A DNA stretch of 64,000 nt from Echiichthys vipera (taxonomy: Eukaryota > Chordata > Actinopteri > Perciformes > Trachinidae): assembly GCA_963691815.1 (NCBI GenBank), contig OY829668.1:12805108-12869107 (forward strand). Reading direction: 5' to 3'. The translations under genes and the position numbers were made by a program. Positions 39,401-53,634 of the stretch are shown here, piece by piece. How positions within the stretch are numbered: position 1 is the stretch's first letter; every line of letters begins with the position of its first letter. Below the pieces are notes generated by a model, which was not told where the DNA came from, searched no databases, and saw only the letters and a program-made list of their open reading frames with translations.

Positions 39401-42400
39401 ATTTAATAAATTTGCTAACAATTTACAATTGTGTGTTTTTCTGGTGTTTGTTCAAAATGGGATGCTGTGTGTGTTTGTCTCAAAGAACTTCTCCTGGAAT
39501 TGTGAAATGAACTAATTCCCTCGCTTCCTGCTTTTCAGATGTGGCAGTACCTCACCCTGACAAGAAGAGTGTCATCATGTACGTGACCTCACTCTTCCAG
39601 GTACTTCCCCAGAGCGTTACCATGGAAGCCATCAAAGAGGTTGAGACGCTGCCGCGGGCAACTGCGGCCGGCGCCGCCCGGGTGACGACAGAGGAGCACT
39701 ACCAGATTCAGACCCAGCAGCGCTTCTCCCAGCAGGTTAGACACACACACAGGAACACAGGTGGAAGCGCACATACACGTGTTGTGTCAGTTGCCCCCGC
39801 CATCGCTGTCTGCTAACAACCGTGTTGCTGTTACTAAGGCTGCCATGTGACACTGCAATGACTCATAGTTTTTTTTTTCTTTATTAAATGATTTTCTCTG
39901 GGGAAATTCCTGAACTAATTCTAGATTAGTTTGAAGCAATTTTCATCCAAGCGTCGTGTCCTACAAGCTACAATAATGCACTTCTCCTGCACAGATATTT
40001 ATCCACAGCAGGTAAAAACTAAACTTCCCATCCCACCACAGCACCACTTTTTAATTGTCTCTGTAGCAATGAGGCAAATTTGATCTACTTTTTAATTTTA
40101 TTTTTCAAAATAAAACCCCTCTCTGTTTAACATTGCTGGTCAGTTACACATTACTTGATTCCCAAAATGCCTTATGAAGCAATTTGTGTGCGTCCCATAA
40201 AAAATGAATAGGGGTGAACTTGCGCCTGATTGAGCTAATGAGACCCAGATATTGTCATAGACGCATGGCATTTTGTTACCATAGTAACATCATAGACTGT
40301 GAGTCGCCATCTTGTCAGACTTTGACTCCTCTTTATTTCCTCTTACCAAAAAAGGGCATGTATGTATTTGACGTTGGGGGGAGGGAGATGTGTCCGTCCG
40401 GCTGACGTATACTGAATAAGACACATTAGCTCACATAAGCTCCACCGCCCGGGATCTAGGCTAACAACACGTTACTAGATAAATGGGGATGAGAGTCCTG
40501 TGTCTCTAGCTGAGACACCGACTCTGATATGAAATAAAGTTTTGGGGAAAAAACACCAGCTCGGCAAGTTGACGGCAGGCACTCCTGTGTCTCTAGCGGA
40601 GATTAGCCCGGCTCAGGGAGTGAAGTAGGGAGCATTTATGTTCTATGATTTAAACTGATATTCATCACAGCACCACGCTCATAGACTGTAAAACACCGAC
40701 CCTCTACGCCCGAATCCTCCTGCTGCTCCAGATTAGCATCTAGTGTATGTGTCATAGATAGCAGGCTGTACTGCAAGTCATGGTGCAAGCGGGGCTATTT
40801 AATTAGCATAACAAAGCTAACGTTAACAAATTGTGTTCCTAAACCATCTGTTGGTACATTCGATCAAAGAGCAAAACATCTTGTCACTTATAGTAACACC
40901 ACCACACCGATGACCACAGTCTAGAAATAAAAAAATAAAAACTAGCCTGTTACAAAAATATCTCCTAAATGTTACAGACTAGAATGTTTTTTTTTAAACC
41001 AGCCCTAAATAGGTTTAATTACGCTGTGGAAACGGCCTGTTTAACTTGGGGGGTCAATGAGAAACTGCTCTATTGTACAACCTACTTCTACTGGACACTC
41101 TGAGAACTGCAGTTTTTGGCACTTCTGTATTGGATCAGCCAGGAAGTCGCTGTGGTAGGGGCTTGAGTAACATGCCACTGTTGTTTCTGTGGTTACACGT
41201 TGGATCGACCCAACTGTCAGTCACTATGGGAGACTGGTAGTGGCACCTTCACTCTAGTGATTCTTATCATTGTGCTTGTGCAGTTTGATGTTGCTGTTAC
41301 CATGAAGGCTTAATGTTGTGATTATAGTCGAATGCCATGGTTTATTTCCCATGAGCCTTCGCTCTGCATGCATTGTCAGCTTTGTACACTCACTTGGTCA
41401 TAAGAGCTTCACGCATGCATTTTATTGCTTTATTGTTATGGCAGCGCCCACACTACATAATAACACTCAAGTAGACTCTATAGGATTGTATATTATACAA
41501 CTAAATCACTGCAGTTGCTTATCTACAACAGAATTATCTGACCAAGTTGCAATATGATGTTGCACTCATTCTAAGCATCAACAAGCCCATGCCATTATCC
41601 TGCCAACCTGCCACTTTATCAAGATGAGTAAGTGGGCTTGTGCAATTCCCAGCAGGACCTTCTTTCTCTTGTAGTATTTGAGTGAAACTGAAGGGGGTAA
41701 AAGAAGCCAAGGGGATGATCTGCTCTTAAATGTCCTCAAAGTTAGTCATGAATAGGGGCTTTATGGAGGCAACACCAAAAACAGAATCAAGCAGAGAAAC
41801 TCTTCAGAGATTTGGAGGTCTTTGAGAATACATTTGACAGGGAGGGTTAGGTATCAGCATTACAGCACAACAACTTCATTTTCCATCTCTGAAAGCAGTA
41901 AAATAAAAACATTAAATGTATGTTTGAGCTGCCTCTTTCCTTGTAGTTATGCAAAATAAAACCAAGGCGCTAACCAGAAGCCACAAAGGCTCACAAGCAC
42001 AGTTAAAAAGAGAAACACTGTTTCCGATGATTCTTTTTTATTAATTTCAAATTGGATAATGAACAGTTTGAAGGCATTTACTTCTGAGTGGACCACAAAC
42101 TGAGAGCAGCAGACAGCAGTTTCCTGGAGGAGCAGAACATCACAACCATTTTAATCACAACACATGATTAAGAGGAGAAAGTGCTGCCAATTTACAGTAA
42201 ATGTTATCATAAAGCAGACATATTGGCTCAGAAAGTCAAAAAATTATACACCACAATAAACTTTCAGTTTACTCGTCCTGCAATTGTATGAAAAGTAAAT
42301 ACCCGTCCAGGTCAGTCTTTATGTGGAGCGTATTAAAGAATATTATCTTTGCCTTGAGCCACTGGAATATTTGAAAAAGCTATGTTTTAGGATCTGAAGG

Positions 42401-43311
42401 CTGCTGATAAAGAGCACATGAAATTAAGTATTAGCTATAAAATATAGATACTGTATGAATAAAGTACGGTGATGTACAGGTAGTGATATCGTTAACATAA
42501 GACAAGGAGTATTTTTTGGCATTGAAAGTCTGAAAAGACTCACCATCTTATCTTTCACACAAAAAGCAATAACACTTTATGTCCCCAAACCTGAGTTTGA
42601 AATTAAACTTGAAGTCAGCATCTACTCAATCACTGTCCATCTGTCCATCCATCACTGGCAGACCCAAACATAAGGTGTGTTTCTATTAGGGTAAAATGTT
42701 CGGGTTAGTTAAGGTAAAAGCCACCTCATTCCTGAAGCTGAAACAGCAAAGATAAGATTCTTATACTAGAAGGTGGACCCAGCCAGCAACAGTAGATGTG
42801 TTAACTACAATGCATGGACATGACATTAAGGAAGTCACGGTGTGTGTTATCATTTAAGCCTGCAGCTGTATCTTGCAGCCTGCAGAGTCAGATTGAAGGT
42901 GCCAAGGAAATCGTGGCCTTGGCAGGCTCCAGAGAGCTTTCAGGTCAGACTAACTGAAACAGAAGTAAGTTATCAGAAGTCCTGTAATTAAGTCTGTCCA
43001 CTATACTACAGAAGGATTGAACATTGACACAAGCGGTGTAGGGAAAATGAAATTCTCCCTATCACCGTGTTTCCATTACAAAAAAAAGGCCCCAGAGGGA
43101 TATACCAGACGCAGAGGTTTAGATCACCGATTACAGCTGATCAGTGTCAGAGCAGCGCGCCTTTCTTTCTCAAAGTGAGAAATACAGAATAGTTGCAGTT
43201 TGATTTAAGGTGGCCCGTATGATTTACAACGTCAATTTATGTACAAGTATCATGAAAGAAAAGATAAAATTCTGGGCGCTGTAAAAGTGTGTGTTGACAC
43301 CCCTTTTGCAC

Positions 43312-43366
<55 letters not shown>

Positions 43367-46300
43367 TGAACACTTCCTTAATGTCATGTTTATGCATTGT
43401 AGTTAACACATCGACCCACACACACACTGCTGACTGACGTGTCACTAATAGAGCGCTGCATTTGAATTTTGCGTGGGAATGTCGCCACAGAGACTCAAAC
43501 GTATTTCTGGGCAAAGTGCTTTCATTAGTGGGTCTTGTGATCAATCCCCATTGTTTAAACTCACTGTTTGATAGATAGAAACTTTAAAGACAATTAACTA
43601 GAGGAAAAGCTTCAAGATTATAACATTACGTTTTAGTTTTGGCGTCCTGAACAAGCATTAAACTTGGCGACTAGCAGATGTATCAGACTGGTAAGTGTAG
43701 TTAGCATCTTGTATTTGTTAGCTTTCAGCTGGCAGTGGCCGACAGCTATTATGACGGTGTGTTTTTGCTCCGTGTTGAGTTGACAGTCCGCTCTGCGCTG
43801 GAGGCCTCAGGTTTCTTTGCGGTGTTGTGTCGACGCAGTTCCCCTTTGGAATGGTGTTTCCCATATTGGACAGCGATTGGTGTATGGAGGCAGTGACGTA
43901 CCAACTAAAGCTTGCCCGGGACACGTTTGAGTCTCAAATTTCTGTCTTCCTTCAGGAGAGAAATGTGAAAACACCTCTGAAGTGACAAACTTTCCTCGGA
44001 TACAAGTCAGTAAAGTAAATGTCAGACATTTTAGAGTGTTAAACAGGAGAAAAACACATGTTTAGGTGAAGTGGGATGTTAATACACTTTGAATAGGCTT
44101 CAGGGCTTCAGAGTGGGTGGTAAAAAAATTAACTGCGGGTCCCCAGATTTCGCTACCACAAACTAGAAGGATGAAGTAAACAAATAAAGTTTAAAAGAAG
44201 TGCAAAGCAGGTCATGTACAACTTGCTGCCTGCACAGTCACGCTCTGAGGTGTTTGGATCGGCACAGAAAATAATAATGCTAATAGATGAAAATAAGATT
44301 CACCATCTTTTCTGAATCCCTCCTAGATTCTTCTGCAATTTGGCAAACTACCAAAGAGCCCGGCTCTCTGCTGTGCTGCTGCGAAGTACCTCTAAGTAAA
44401 TCTATCCTTTACTTTTTTACCATGCAGGTAAAAGAGAGGGACTTATACACCTATTTGGAAAGGAAGACCTCTTCTAAGGGTATTTCAATTGTGCGTTTGA
44501 CCAAAACGCACCACGGCTTGGATGGGTTTTCCAGGGACGGATTTATTTTCTATTAACTACTGTGATAGAAAAGATAAATACTGCACTGTGAAAGCCCTGC
44601 ATTAAAATGTTTATTCAAAGGGAAGAATGAAAGAGAGGCATTATCAGAACAGTGTACTTCAGTTAACTTAACCTTTGGTCTAAATTTTCATACAATGCTG
44701 AATAGTTGGATGAATAATAACCCATCTTATTTTAATTGTTATATTTTGTAAATCAAATCAGAATCCGTAACGTAACCAGTACCTTGTTTCTGTTAGGTAA
44801 ATGTAGTGGTACAACACAAGGAAGTAGTATACAGTTGAGGTGCTTTGGGGGCCTTTTGTAAGTTGTTTTTGGGATACAGTGAGTTAGAATATGACATAAT
44901 TCAATATTTCTCTCATAACTAAACATTATAATAAATCTTTAGCTGTTTGGGGTCAAACCGCAGGCCAAGCAATCGACCCGCTCCGAACAGGGATGTTTTG
45001 AATTTACACTTTACTTTACTTTAGTATATAAAGATGTACAGAGAGATGAAGAGGTGGAGAAGGGGAGAATGAAGAGTGAGATGAAACAGACAAATAGGGA
45101 GTGCGAGGAACGAGTCAGGTGGCAATAAAACGGGTAACAGAGAGGAAAGATGGGAGGGAAAAAAAGAGTTACTGACAGAGGCTATTATGTGCCTCCTCCC
45201 TCATCTGTCATCATCAAAGCGGTGCTGTCACCACCTCCTTACATCAACACCATACTACCACCACCGAGGACTCGGGGAGGAAGGGAGCTTCTCATTCAAA
45301 TAAAATGGGGAAGAATACTAAATCTGAAGTTTGGGTTTAAAAACTACACACAAAGTCAGCTTTTCTATGACGTTATCTGAGGTGTTCTGATGTACCCAAA
45401 CCCCCAGCCCTCCGGTGCTCGGAGCAGCTGAAAACAAATAAGAGTCACTTGCCAGAGAAGTGTTTGCTACAGGGCTGGGTCGCCTGTGGCGGTCGGCTCT
45501 TTGCAGCAAGAAAAACACCTAATCCACCTTGAAAGAGAGAAAGGGGAGAACAGCGAGGGATAAAAGCGAAGAGGAAGACTGACAGAGAGATGATGACAGG
45601 TGAAGAGAAGAAGAGGAGAGAGACAGGGGATGGAGGTGAAAGGGGAGATTGATAGCTGGGGAGAAAGAGCCGAGACAGCCGAGAGATTAAACTTTTATGA
45701 TGTCTGGGGTGGAATGGTTGACTTGGTTTTAGCGATGCAGCCGCTCTCCTGGCTGTCATAGAAGAGGAGGCTTGGGCATGTCAAACAAGCGTGAGAGTCA
45801 GTCAGCAATTAAAAGTGACCCTCCAAAATAAGAGTTCAGCTATAAATATAACACCTTCACGGTTTGACTACTGTGTAGTTTTAAAGGTAAAATTCAAACT
45901 CTGGTAAGGATTACGGTAAAGATGTTACCCAGCCTATATTTCTACACTTTAAGCCCAACAGTATGTGTACACTTTGGCGTCTGTCCCAACATTGTGGCTA
46001 CAGTTTGTGGAGGGTTCTTTCCTGTTTCAGACAATATCTCCATACACAAAGCCAGCCCCATAAGGAAATGTTTTTACCAGTTTGACTTGTACAGACTTCT
46101 TGACAAACAAGTCCTCAAATTAGACGACAAACTACACCGTTGGTCCACGCCCTCTAGCACAACACAAACGTTTTCTGATCCGACCACTGCCCCTATGGAC
46201 AGGGTGACATCGCCGTTTCAAAAAAGCCCAATCCCATTTCACCCCTTGCCCCTACCCTTAGCCCTAGATGGCCCTGCAAACGGAGATTCTCCAGACCCAC

Positions 46301-49300
46301 ACCCCAAACGGAGGGGTATGACATATGATTAATTATGATATAGGATCCAAAGAAACTAATTAGCGTTAGTTAGCATGTTGTGTAGCAAGGCAACCCAGCA
46401 CTCCCAGGCGTTGAAGACGTTTTCGTTTTCTGACAAGTCTTCACTTTGCTGCAGACGAGCGCAAAAGGATAGAATAGAATAGAATAGAAATACTTTATTG
46501 ATCCCAAGCTGGGACATTGGACGACAATGTGTTGTGATGCCACCACAAGCAATAACAGCTGAGGACGGTGTGTTGAATCTCCGGCAAAAAACGTGCAACG
46601 TCTGCTTAAGTAAAAGCTGTACATAATGATGTATCACGTTTGAGGGGTCATAGATTTTCAACCCATACCCCTTGTAACTCTGTTTCAAGGGGCAAACTGC
46701 AAATGGTAGGGGTTAAAAGTAGAAATGAGAAATTGGATTGGGCAAAAAAGTCTTTATGATCTTGCATCACTTTGGTTCAGGTTTGATTTGGTTAAGGCAC
46801 GAAAACTACCTAGATTGGTTAGGAAAAACATTGTAGGTTTAGAATATTCTGAAACTTGCTTGTGATACTACAATATATAATTGGTAATGAGGAGTAAAAT
46901 CCTATTGATGTTTTGTTTATTGTGTGCATTGTTGTTCAAAGAAATAGAGCGTTTATCTCTATATGAATGAACAACGCTTAAGTTAAAACATTCACTGCGC
47001 TTTGCAGAAACGTAGCTGCTGCTCTTTAGAGAGTCCCTGTGCAAACAGTCCAGTTTGTCCTTTGCTTAACCCCTCCCCAGAATGTCCACCGTACAATCCT
47101 ATGTTAGCAACCGTAACTAGGCACAAGAAGCCTGTCAAGCTTTCAGAGCAAGGGAACGGCGGGATATGAAACCTGTCCATTTTAAGAGGCTGCTTGAAAG
47201 AAGCGGGGATGAGGAGCTTTACCTGGTCCTGGTGATCACCACATCGGGTGATGCTGTCGAATGTACATTAGCATATTGGATGTGTTTTAATTCACATCTC
47301 CTACAACGGTGGAGCAATGCTGTCACACTGTCCTTATCTTATAGAGGTACCAGCCTGCCTTAAAGTACGTTTCCATACAACCAAACTGCATTCTCAATTA
47401 CGTTGCAAGGGAAATGCAGGACACAGCTCAACCGTTTTCCGATGGAGTCATAACTAATCACTAGCTGAAATAAAGCAGTATTTTGACTTTATCTGCAGGA
47501 TTTTGATGCCAATGCCAATATTATCTTTCCCTGAAAAGGAAACTAAGTGTAAAACTGGTGACTTTCAAACAACAAGCTGAAAATGTGTGCCTGGATGGGT
47601 GTAGTGGATCTCCAGGACAGAGGGTTGTTGAACAGGCGCTGCACACAACACAAGCTTTGACTCGGCGCTACTGTCTGTTGTTCATTCTGCATAACACATC
47701 TGTTCTCTTTCTGTCTACCTCTGCCCTCTCTCATGTCTGCATTATCTGTAGGTTTCCATCCAAGGATTGCATCAGATTTGAAAACCTTAATCACTCAAGT
47801 GTCTTAACCTTAACAAAAACAATATCAGCAGTGGTAGGAAGTAAACTACTCACTTGAGTTTTTCCATCTTATGCTGCTTTATACTTCACATCGATTACAT
47901 TTCAGAGGGAAATTACATTTTGCAGTTTGTATTTCACGAGAATTGTATGATCTGCCTCGGAAATATGGTGTATTGTTCAGTGACAATTTTTCTTACACAT
48001 TGATGCATCAGTAATAATAATCCAATGTCACTTTTGCGATACAACGATATCGTTGTTCCTTTCGTTAGAAATGTTTCGATACCTGAACTTGCTCATCGGA
48101 CAATAGCCAGTACTGATCAGATACCAATGCATTAAAAAATACACACTTAACCTGGACATAATATGATTGCTATCGGATATGTGCATAAACTTGCGTACTT
48201 GCACATACAGATACCGGCATTTTAGGCAGTATCGGTATTGACATGTTCTTTTTCAGTTAGGACTGACATAAAGTTACATGGCATCCATTGTCTGCATACA
48301 GGTTAAGTATGTTTTTTTTTAATGCATCAATATCTGAGAAATACTCTGTGTCGGCAGATAAACGAGTTCACGTATGGGAACATCTCGAAACATGAACACT
48401 GTTTCCACAAGTGGCACAAGTAGCGAAGTCTCAAAAAGTCAGCAAACTCACTCAATTATGTTCTCTATACAACAAGATTATAGCTAAAGTCTGCTGATGT
48501 TAGATGACATCAGCCATCGTACGGTACTGGTCACACCAGAACAAATAAGACTGTGGCAGCAAAACTCATGCGCGTAGTGAATTGAGCAAAGGCGTGTTTC
48601 AAACTCAACTTTTTGTTCGCAAGAGGAAGGATGGGTTTCAAAAGTTGGATAGTTTCACTGTCAGTGCATCTTGTTTAAGGGACTACTTTTAGTAAATGCT
48701 TCAGTCTAATAGTATTACAGTTTATTATAGTGAATCCACCACAACCTTTGTGAACTGTAAAAGATGCCTGTTTGTTGCAGTATTTCTCAATTTCATCTCC
48801 AGAGAGCATTCAAAATTGCAACATTTATAACATTTGTGACATAAAAGTAAATGGCTACTTGTTTTTGAGACTTTCTATTTGTCTTGTAAATGTGTTTTTT
48901 GACACGGTGGTAATGGAAACACTTATCTTTACTTACAATCTTATATTTCTTATTCATGCGGTTTCAAAAGTTTTAAAATTAGCTTGACATTTGGATGGAA
49001 ACGGAGCTTTTGCGTGAATATTCATGTTTCTCTTTTTTTTGTCCTGTTTTCTGCTTCTCTTTCTCATCCTCTCCTCTTAATATCTCATCATCACTCTCAC
49101 CCCGTTTACTGCTGTCCCTTTTTCATGCCCTCTGCATTTCTTCCACTCTGCCCCTTCGTTTTCTTCTCCTTCCTTTGTACGATTTGGCTTTGGATCTTTT
49201 TTGCGCTATGTTTTGCATTCTTTTCGGCTCTCTGCTTCCATCTCCCTCTCTTTTCTGGCTTCTCCTGCCAACTCTTTCTCCCTCTCCCTCTGCCCCATGC

Positions 49301-52300
49301 TTCCTCTGTCCTATTCTGTCTCTCCGTGTTCCTCTCAGATCACTGTGAGTGTGGCACAGGGCCAAGTGAGGAGTCCCTCCCCTCAGCCTCGCTATAAAAG
49401 CTATGCCTACACCCAGGCTGCATATGTCAAGTCGCCCGAGCAAAAGAGGAGGCGTTTTACTGATCAGGTCCGTGTCTTGCAGCGCTAACACTCCATGCCA
49501 AACGTCCATCTGTCTGGGCATGTTTTGGCTGCACACCTGTTGTTTTGTCTGCCCTTGTTTGTCTGCTTCACTGGCAAAAAGAAATGTCCATCGTACCAAG
49601 TCCACGGTTAAATATACAACCATTTTATGCTTAAGAAGCGGCACGCCTAGGTGAAAACACATATGAAACTATTGGACTTGTTGAGTTAGACATTTTACTT
49701 TGCTCCTGCCTGTCAGTCACATTGATTTTTACAATTCATGGTTTGGTTTAAATTGTATTTTATTTAGCTATTGATTGATATATTTGCTTTAACAATTCAT
49801 GAATCAGAAGTGATACTAACTATGCTTATGGGGTCTTTTTGTCAGTTGTGATTTTTTAGCTGATGTTGCGCAACATTAATGATCAAAATGTGGCGAACCG
49901 GAGTTGATGAGCTGAAGGAGTGGGAAGCTCTTACTGAACTGATGCGCTTCTAAACTATAAAAAAAACTCTGTACTTCACGATTTTTAGCCAAAAAAACAA
50001 CAATTTTAGCCAAGAAAACAACGTTTTAGCGAACAACGGAACAAATTTAACCGACAAAACCATGATTTTAGCCAAGAAAACAACGACTTTGACCAACAAA
50101 ACAACAATTTTAGCCAAGAAAAAAAACTATTTCAACCAACAAAACAATTATTAAGCTAAAAAAAACGGTTTTAGCCAAGAAAACACTGTACTTCCCTGCC
50201 TTTACAAACAAATACAAATCGAAAGGGAGGTTTGTTTCTTATCCGTCACCAATAAATACAACAGCAACTTGTGCACCCTGAAGCACAAAAAAGAAAGTAA
50301 CAGAACATCCATTGGTCTTGTACTTTTTATGATAGGCCTTCTATATTCCACAACATGACATTTCAAAATGTTCAAATGCATTTTCAAAGCTGTCAGCCTG
50401 TGCTGCGTAACTAAATGTGGCCCATAATTTGCTTTTGCTCGGATGGAATGTATTCAGAGACTGTGTCAAATATTTAATGTAACAGCAGGGTGCTAGATTT
50501 AACTTGGCTGGCAGCTAAAAGGCGTCGCAAGAAGAAAAGATCATTTGTCAGATAACCCTTATTCAAGCACACACACTGCTCTTTGAAAAGTAGAGTGTAA
50601 AGCAAAACTGAACATAAAACCCCCTGTTTCATTGCAACAGGAACAAATGTTTACGATGCACTGTCCAAAGTCGGTCTCAACATGTTTTATATGGACAACT
50701 TTGTGTATGAATATAGAATTTAAAACGAACAGCATGTTTTAGACTGTCAGGGAACCTGAATACCCAGCGTTTATTTTAAATTTGATTACTCTACAAGCTA
50801 TAAACTCCATCAACACAGAATCACTTCTGAGCCTCTACCATCAGGCAAAGGTTTGTAATACAAAACAGGCACTAAGAGAGAATGGCGCTGCCTGAGGCTG
50901 GACAGTTATCAGCACCGCAGATGGGCCTTGTGTATCTTTTCAGGACCTTATTAACAGAGAAGAATAGAGCGAGAAGGAGGAGCGTGGAACCCCAGATAAA
51001 AAGAGAGAAGTTGTTAGTGTCTAGATCAGTAGCACGCACACAAAGAGAGATACGGGGGAGAGAGAGGGAGAAAAAGAGAGAGAGCCAGAGAGAAAGAGGA
51101 CAAGTTGTTGAGGTTGGATAAAGGCCAGAACTGCTTGTTGCCACTGGTAATGGCTAACACTAACAGGCCTCTCTTCATCTCTCTCTCTCTCTCTCTCTCT
51201 TCTTTGTCCACCTTTCTTTCATGCTGCCTGTTTTTTTTCTACTCATCTCTGCTTTCCGCCCCCCTTTCATTCTCTCTGCTTCTTAACCCTTTTTTCCATC
51301 CTCTCTATAACCCTGACACCCTCCATTCCTCTACTTCTCCACATATCTCTCTCCACAATCGCGCTCCATCTCCGTCCATGATCTCCCACCCCATCCCTAC
51401 CCTCTCTAGTTCCTCAGTCCCGGCCAGGAGGAGCTCCAGCGGGGCCTCAGTCCTCTGCCCCCCGGCTCCACCAGCCTGGAGAGCTACCAGGCCGCACTGG
51501 AAGAGGTATGGCACTACAGCGGTGATAAAGACATGTTTCATATCTTATATCTAATGTATTCTTCTGTTAAAGCACAAGTCTGGGGATATTCTGTATCGTT
51601 CTTTGTCACTGTCAACAAATCCCACGTGCAAAGCCAAACTAACAATGAATGCTAACAATACTGCGTAATATATCATCAACATAAACTTTGTTTTCTGTAC
51701 GTATTCCACAAAGTCTGGAGATGACTGATGCCAAAATATCCCTTAGGAAAGTACCATTAAAAGTTACTTCTTGCTGGGGAAGCAGTTCCAAATTCAACTC
51801 GTAGTAGCAACAAATCAGATCGATTTTATGGCGCAGAATACACAACCAACACCATTTTCAATATGTTTAATGTACACAGCATGATTTTCTTTTCTTTTAA
51901 ATATACTTCTAAGTACCGTACTATGACAATTTGGGAATACACCTTTGATGGAGAAAGCACAAGGCAAATAATTCCAAGGTGCTAGAGCCCAACAGCCTCG
52001 CTTTACAGTCAAAATGCATTCATACTGTAATAAAATGTCATTGCCGTTTCATTGGTTAATGGACCTGAAGTTAGTAACAAATCAATTAGTGTTGAACAGT
52101 TTCAGTAGTGTTTAAGTCTAAGGACGCAGTTAAATCTTTTACAGTCATCTGAAGTGGTCTCAATGATTTACGGTCAACAGGTGATGCCAACAATCATCCA
52201 TCAGAATAAGCTGAAGTAATTCTGATAATCGTCTGCGTGGGTTTTCTCCGGGTACTCCGGTTTCCTCCCACAGTCCAAAGACATGCATGTGTTAGGTTAA

Positions 52301-53561
52301 TTGATGAGTCTACAAATTGCCCGTAGGTGTGAATGGTTGTCTGTCTCTGTACGTCTCTATGTGCCCTGTGATAGACTGGCGTCCTGTCCAGGGTGTACCC
52401 CGCCTCACGCCCGATGTCAGCTGGGATCGGCTCCAGCACCCCCGCGACCCCGACCCCGGGATAAGCGGTTGAAGATGAATGAATGAATGAATGAATTCTG
52501 ATAATCCTTTTATACTGTTGGTCCAAAGGGACGGGAGGAAAATAACTTCACACAGCGGGTGTGTAGTTATTTACAGAAACTTTTACAAGTAGCAGTAGTT
52601 GTCCGAGTTGTCACAGAGGTAAAAGGGTGAAAGGTGAAATGACTACTGAGACTCCAGGATGTAGTGAAGTTTTAATGACTAAAGATCTTCACACATACTG
52701 TAGTTTCATTTTGACTCAATCCCACATATACCGTTCTGCTGCCTTTAATATTCACTAAAGCCCCAAATGTGGATTCATACATTTCTGTAAACAATCCCAA
52801 CAGATGCACTATTTCTCCCTACAATATTTGTTAAAAAACTACAGTAGCCAGCTGTTTTAGGAATTACTGAGTGTTATTTTTTGTTAAAGAAACTATATAT
52901 TTGTGAGGTGTTTTCAGAAGTTTTCATCTTCTTTTTTCAACTCACTTTTTATTCAACACATTCAGACAGCAATACACAACCTTATGTGTGGCCTATAGTA
53001 CAAGAAAGGAGCAAAAAAGACACAAGTACATCAAGAACACAATACAAATAAAAACAATGAAATAAAATAACTAAAAAATAAAGAGATGACTATAGTTCTA
53101 AACGTTTGCATTTTTCACAGGAACCAGTGGGCTCGTGGCTGAGAGCCACAGGCAGGATAAATTATGTCAGAAACTATTTCGAGACGAAATCACATCCTCT
53201 GTTTGGACTTTTCATGGGATTTGTTGAATAAAAAACTGAATATTGCCAGCCTTTTTTTAAAGTATCTTATGTCCATTTGAAATTTTTAGGTGTTGACATG
53301 GCTGCTGTCGGCTGAAGATGGACTCCAGGGCCAGCCTCCCATATCCAACAATGTGGAGGAGGTGAAGGAGCAGTTTCACACACACGAGGTGAGAACTGGA
53401 GCAGGAATGTCCTGGCAGAGTTAGGGGCTGCAATTAAATCATCCCTCAGAGCAACTTTGGACCAGCAGCTTTACAGGGAGCTCTGTTGGTGGATCGCTCT
53501 GCAGGAATTTAAACAGCCACAGTTTTTAATTTAGCATGAATGGCAAATGTAAATGTGTGAG

Positions 53562-53634
<73 letters not shown>

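Larger units (their letters stand above)
31496..39538 (+). other. dmd intron 7
   Basis: 8,043 bp. Contains CA-rich sequence right after the donor (31503-31588), a minus-strand SINE (about 32240-32523), a small hairpin (33178-33206), a LINE 3' fragment with fold-back start (35464-35780), a (CA)n tract (36404-36473) and the 13-bp satellite (38401-39128). No second gene was found. Confidence 0.9.
39736..49338 (+). other. dmd intron 8
   Basis: 9,603 bp, the longest intron here. Contains a (CA)n tract (43316-43364), a hAT-like miniature element with 8-bp target duplication (46227-46742), a fragment of a dispersed repeat (about 48040-48245, related to 54885-54975), and a pyrimidine-rich run up to the exon 9 acceptor. 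From about 39850 to 43300 and 43600 to 45900 no specific element or gene was recognised. Confidence 0.9.

Noticed and set aside
45922..46332. 136-codon plus-strand frame
   Set aside because: Runs into the hAT-like miniature element and has no recognisable domain or splice context.
49123..49662. 179-codon minus-strand frame
   Set aside because: Antisense of exon 9 and its pyrimidine-rich upstream run; no family resemblance.
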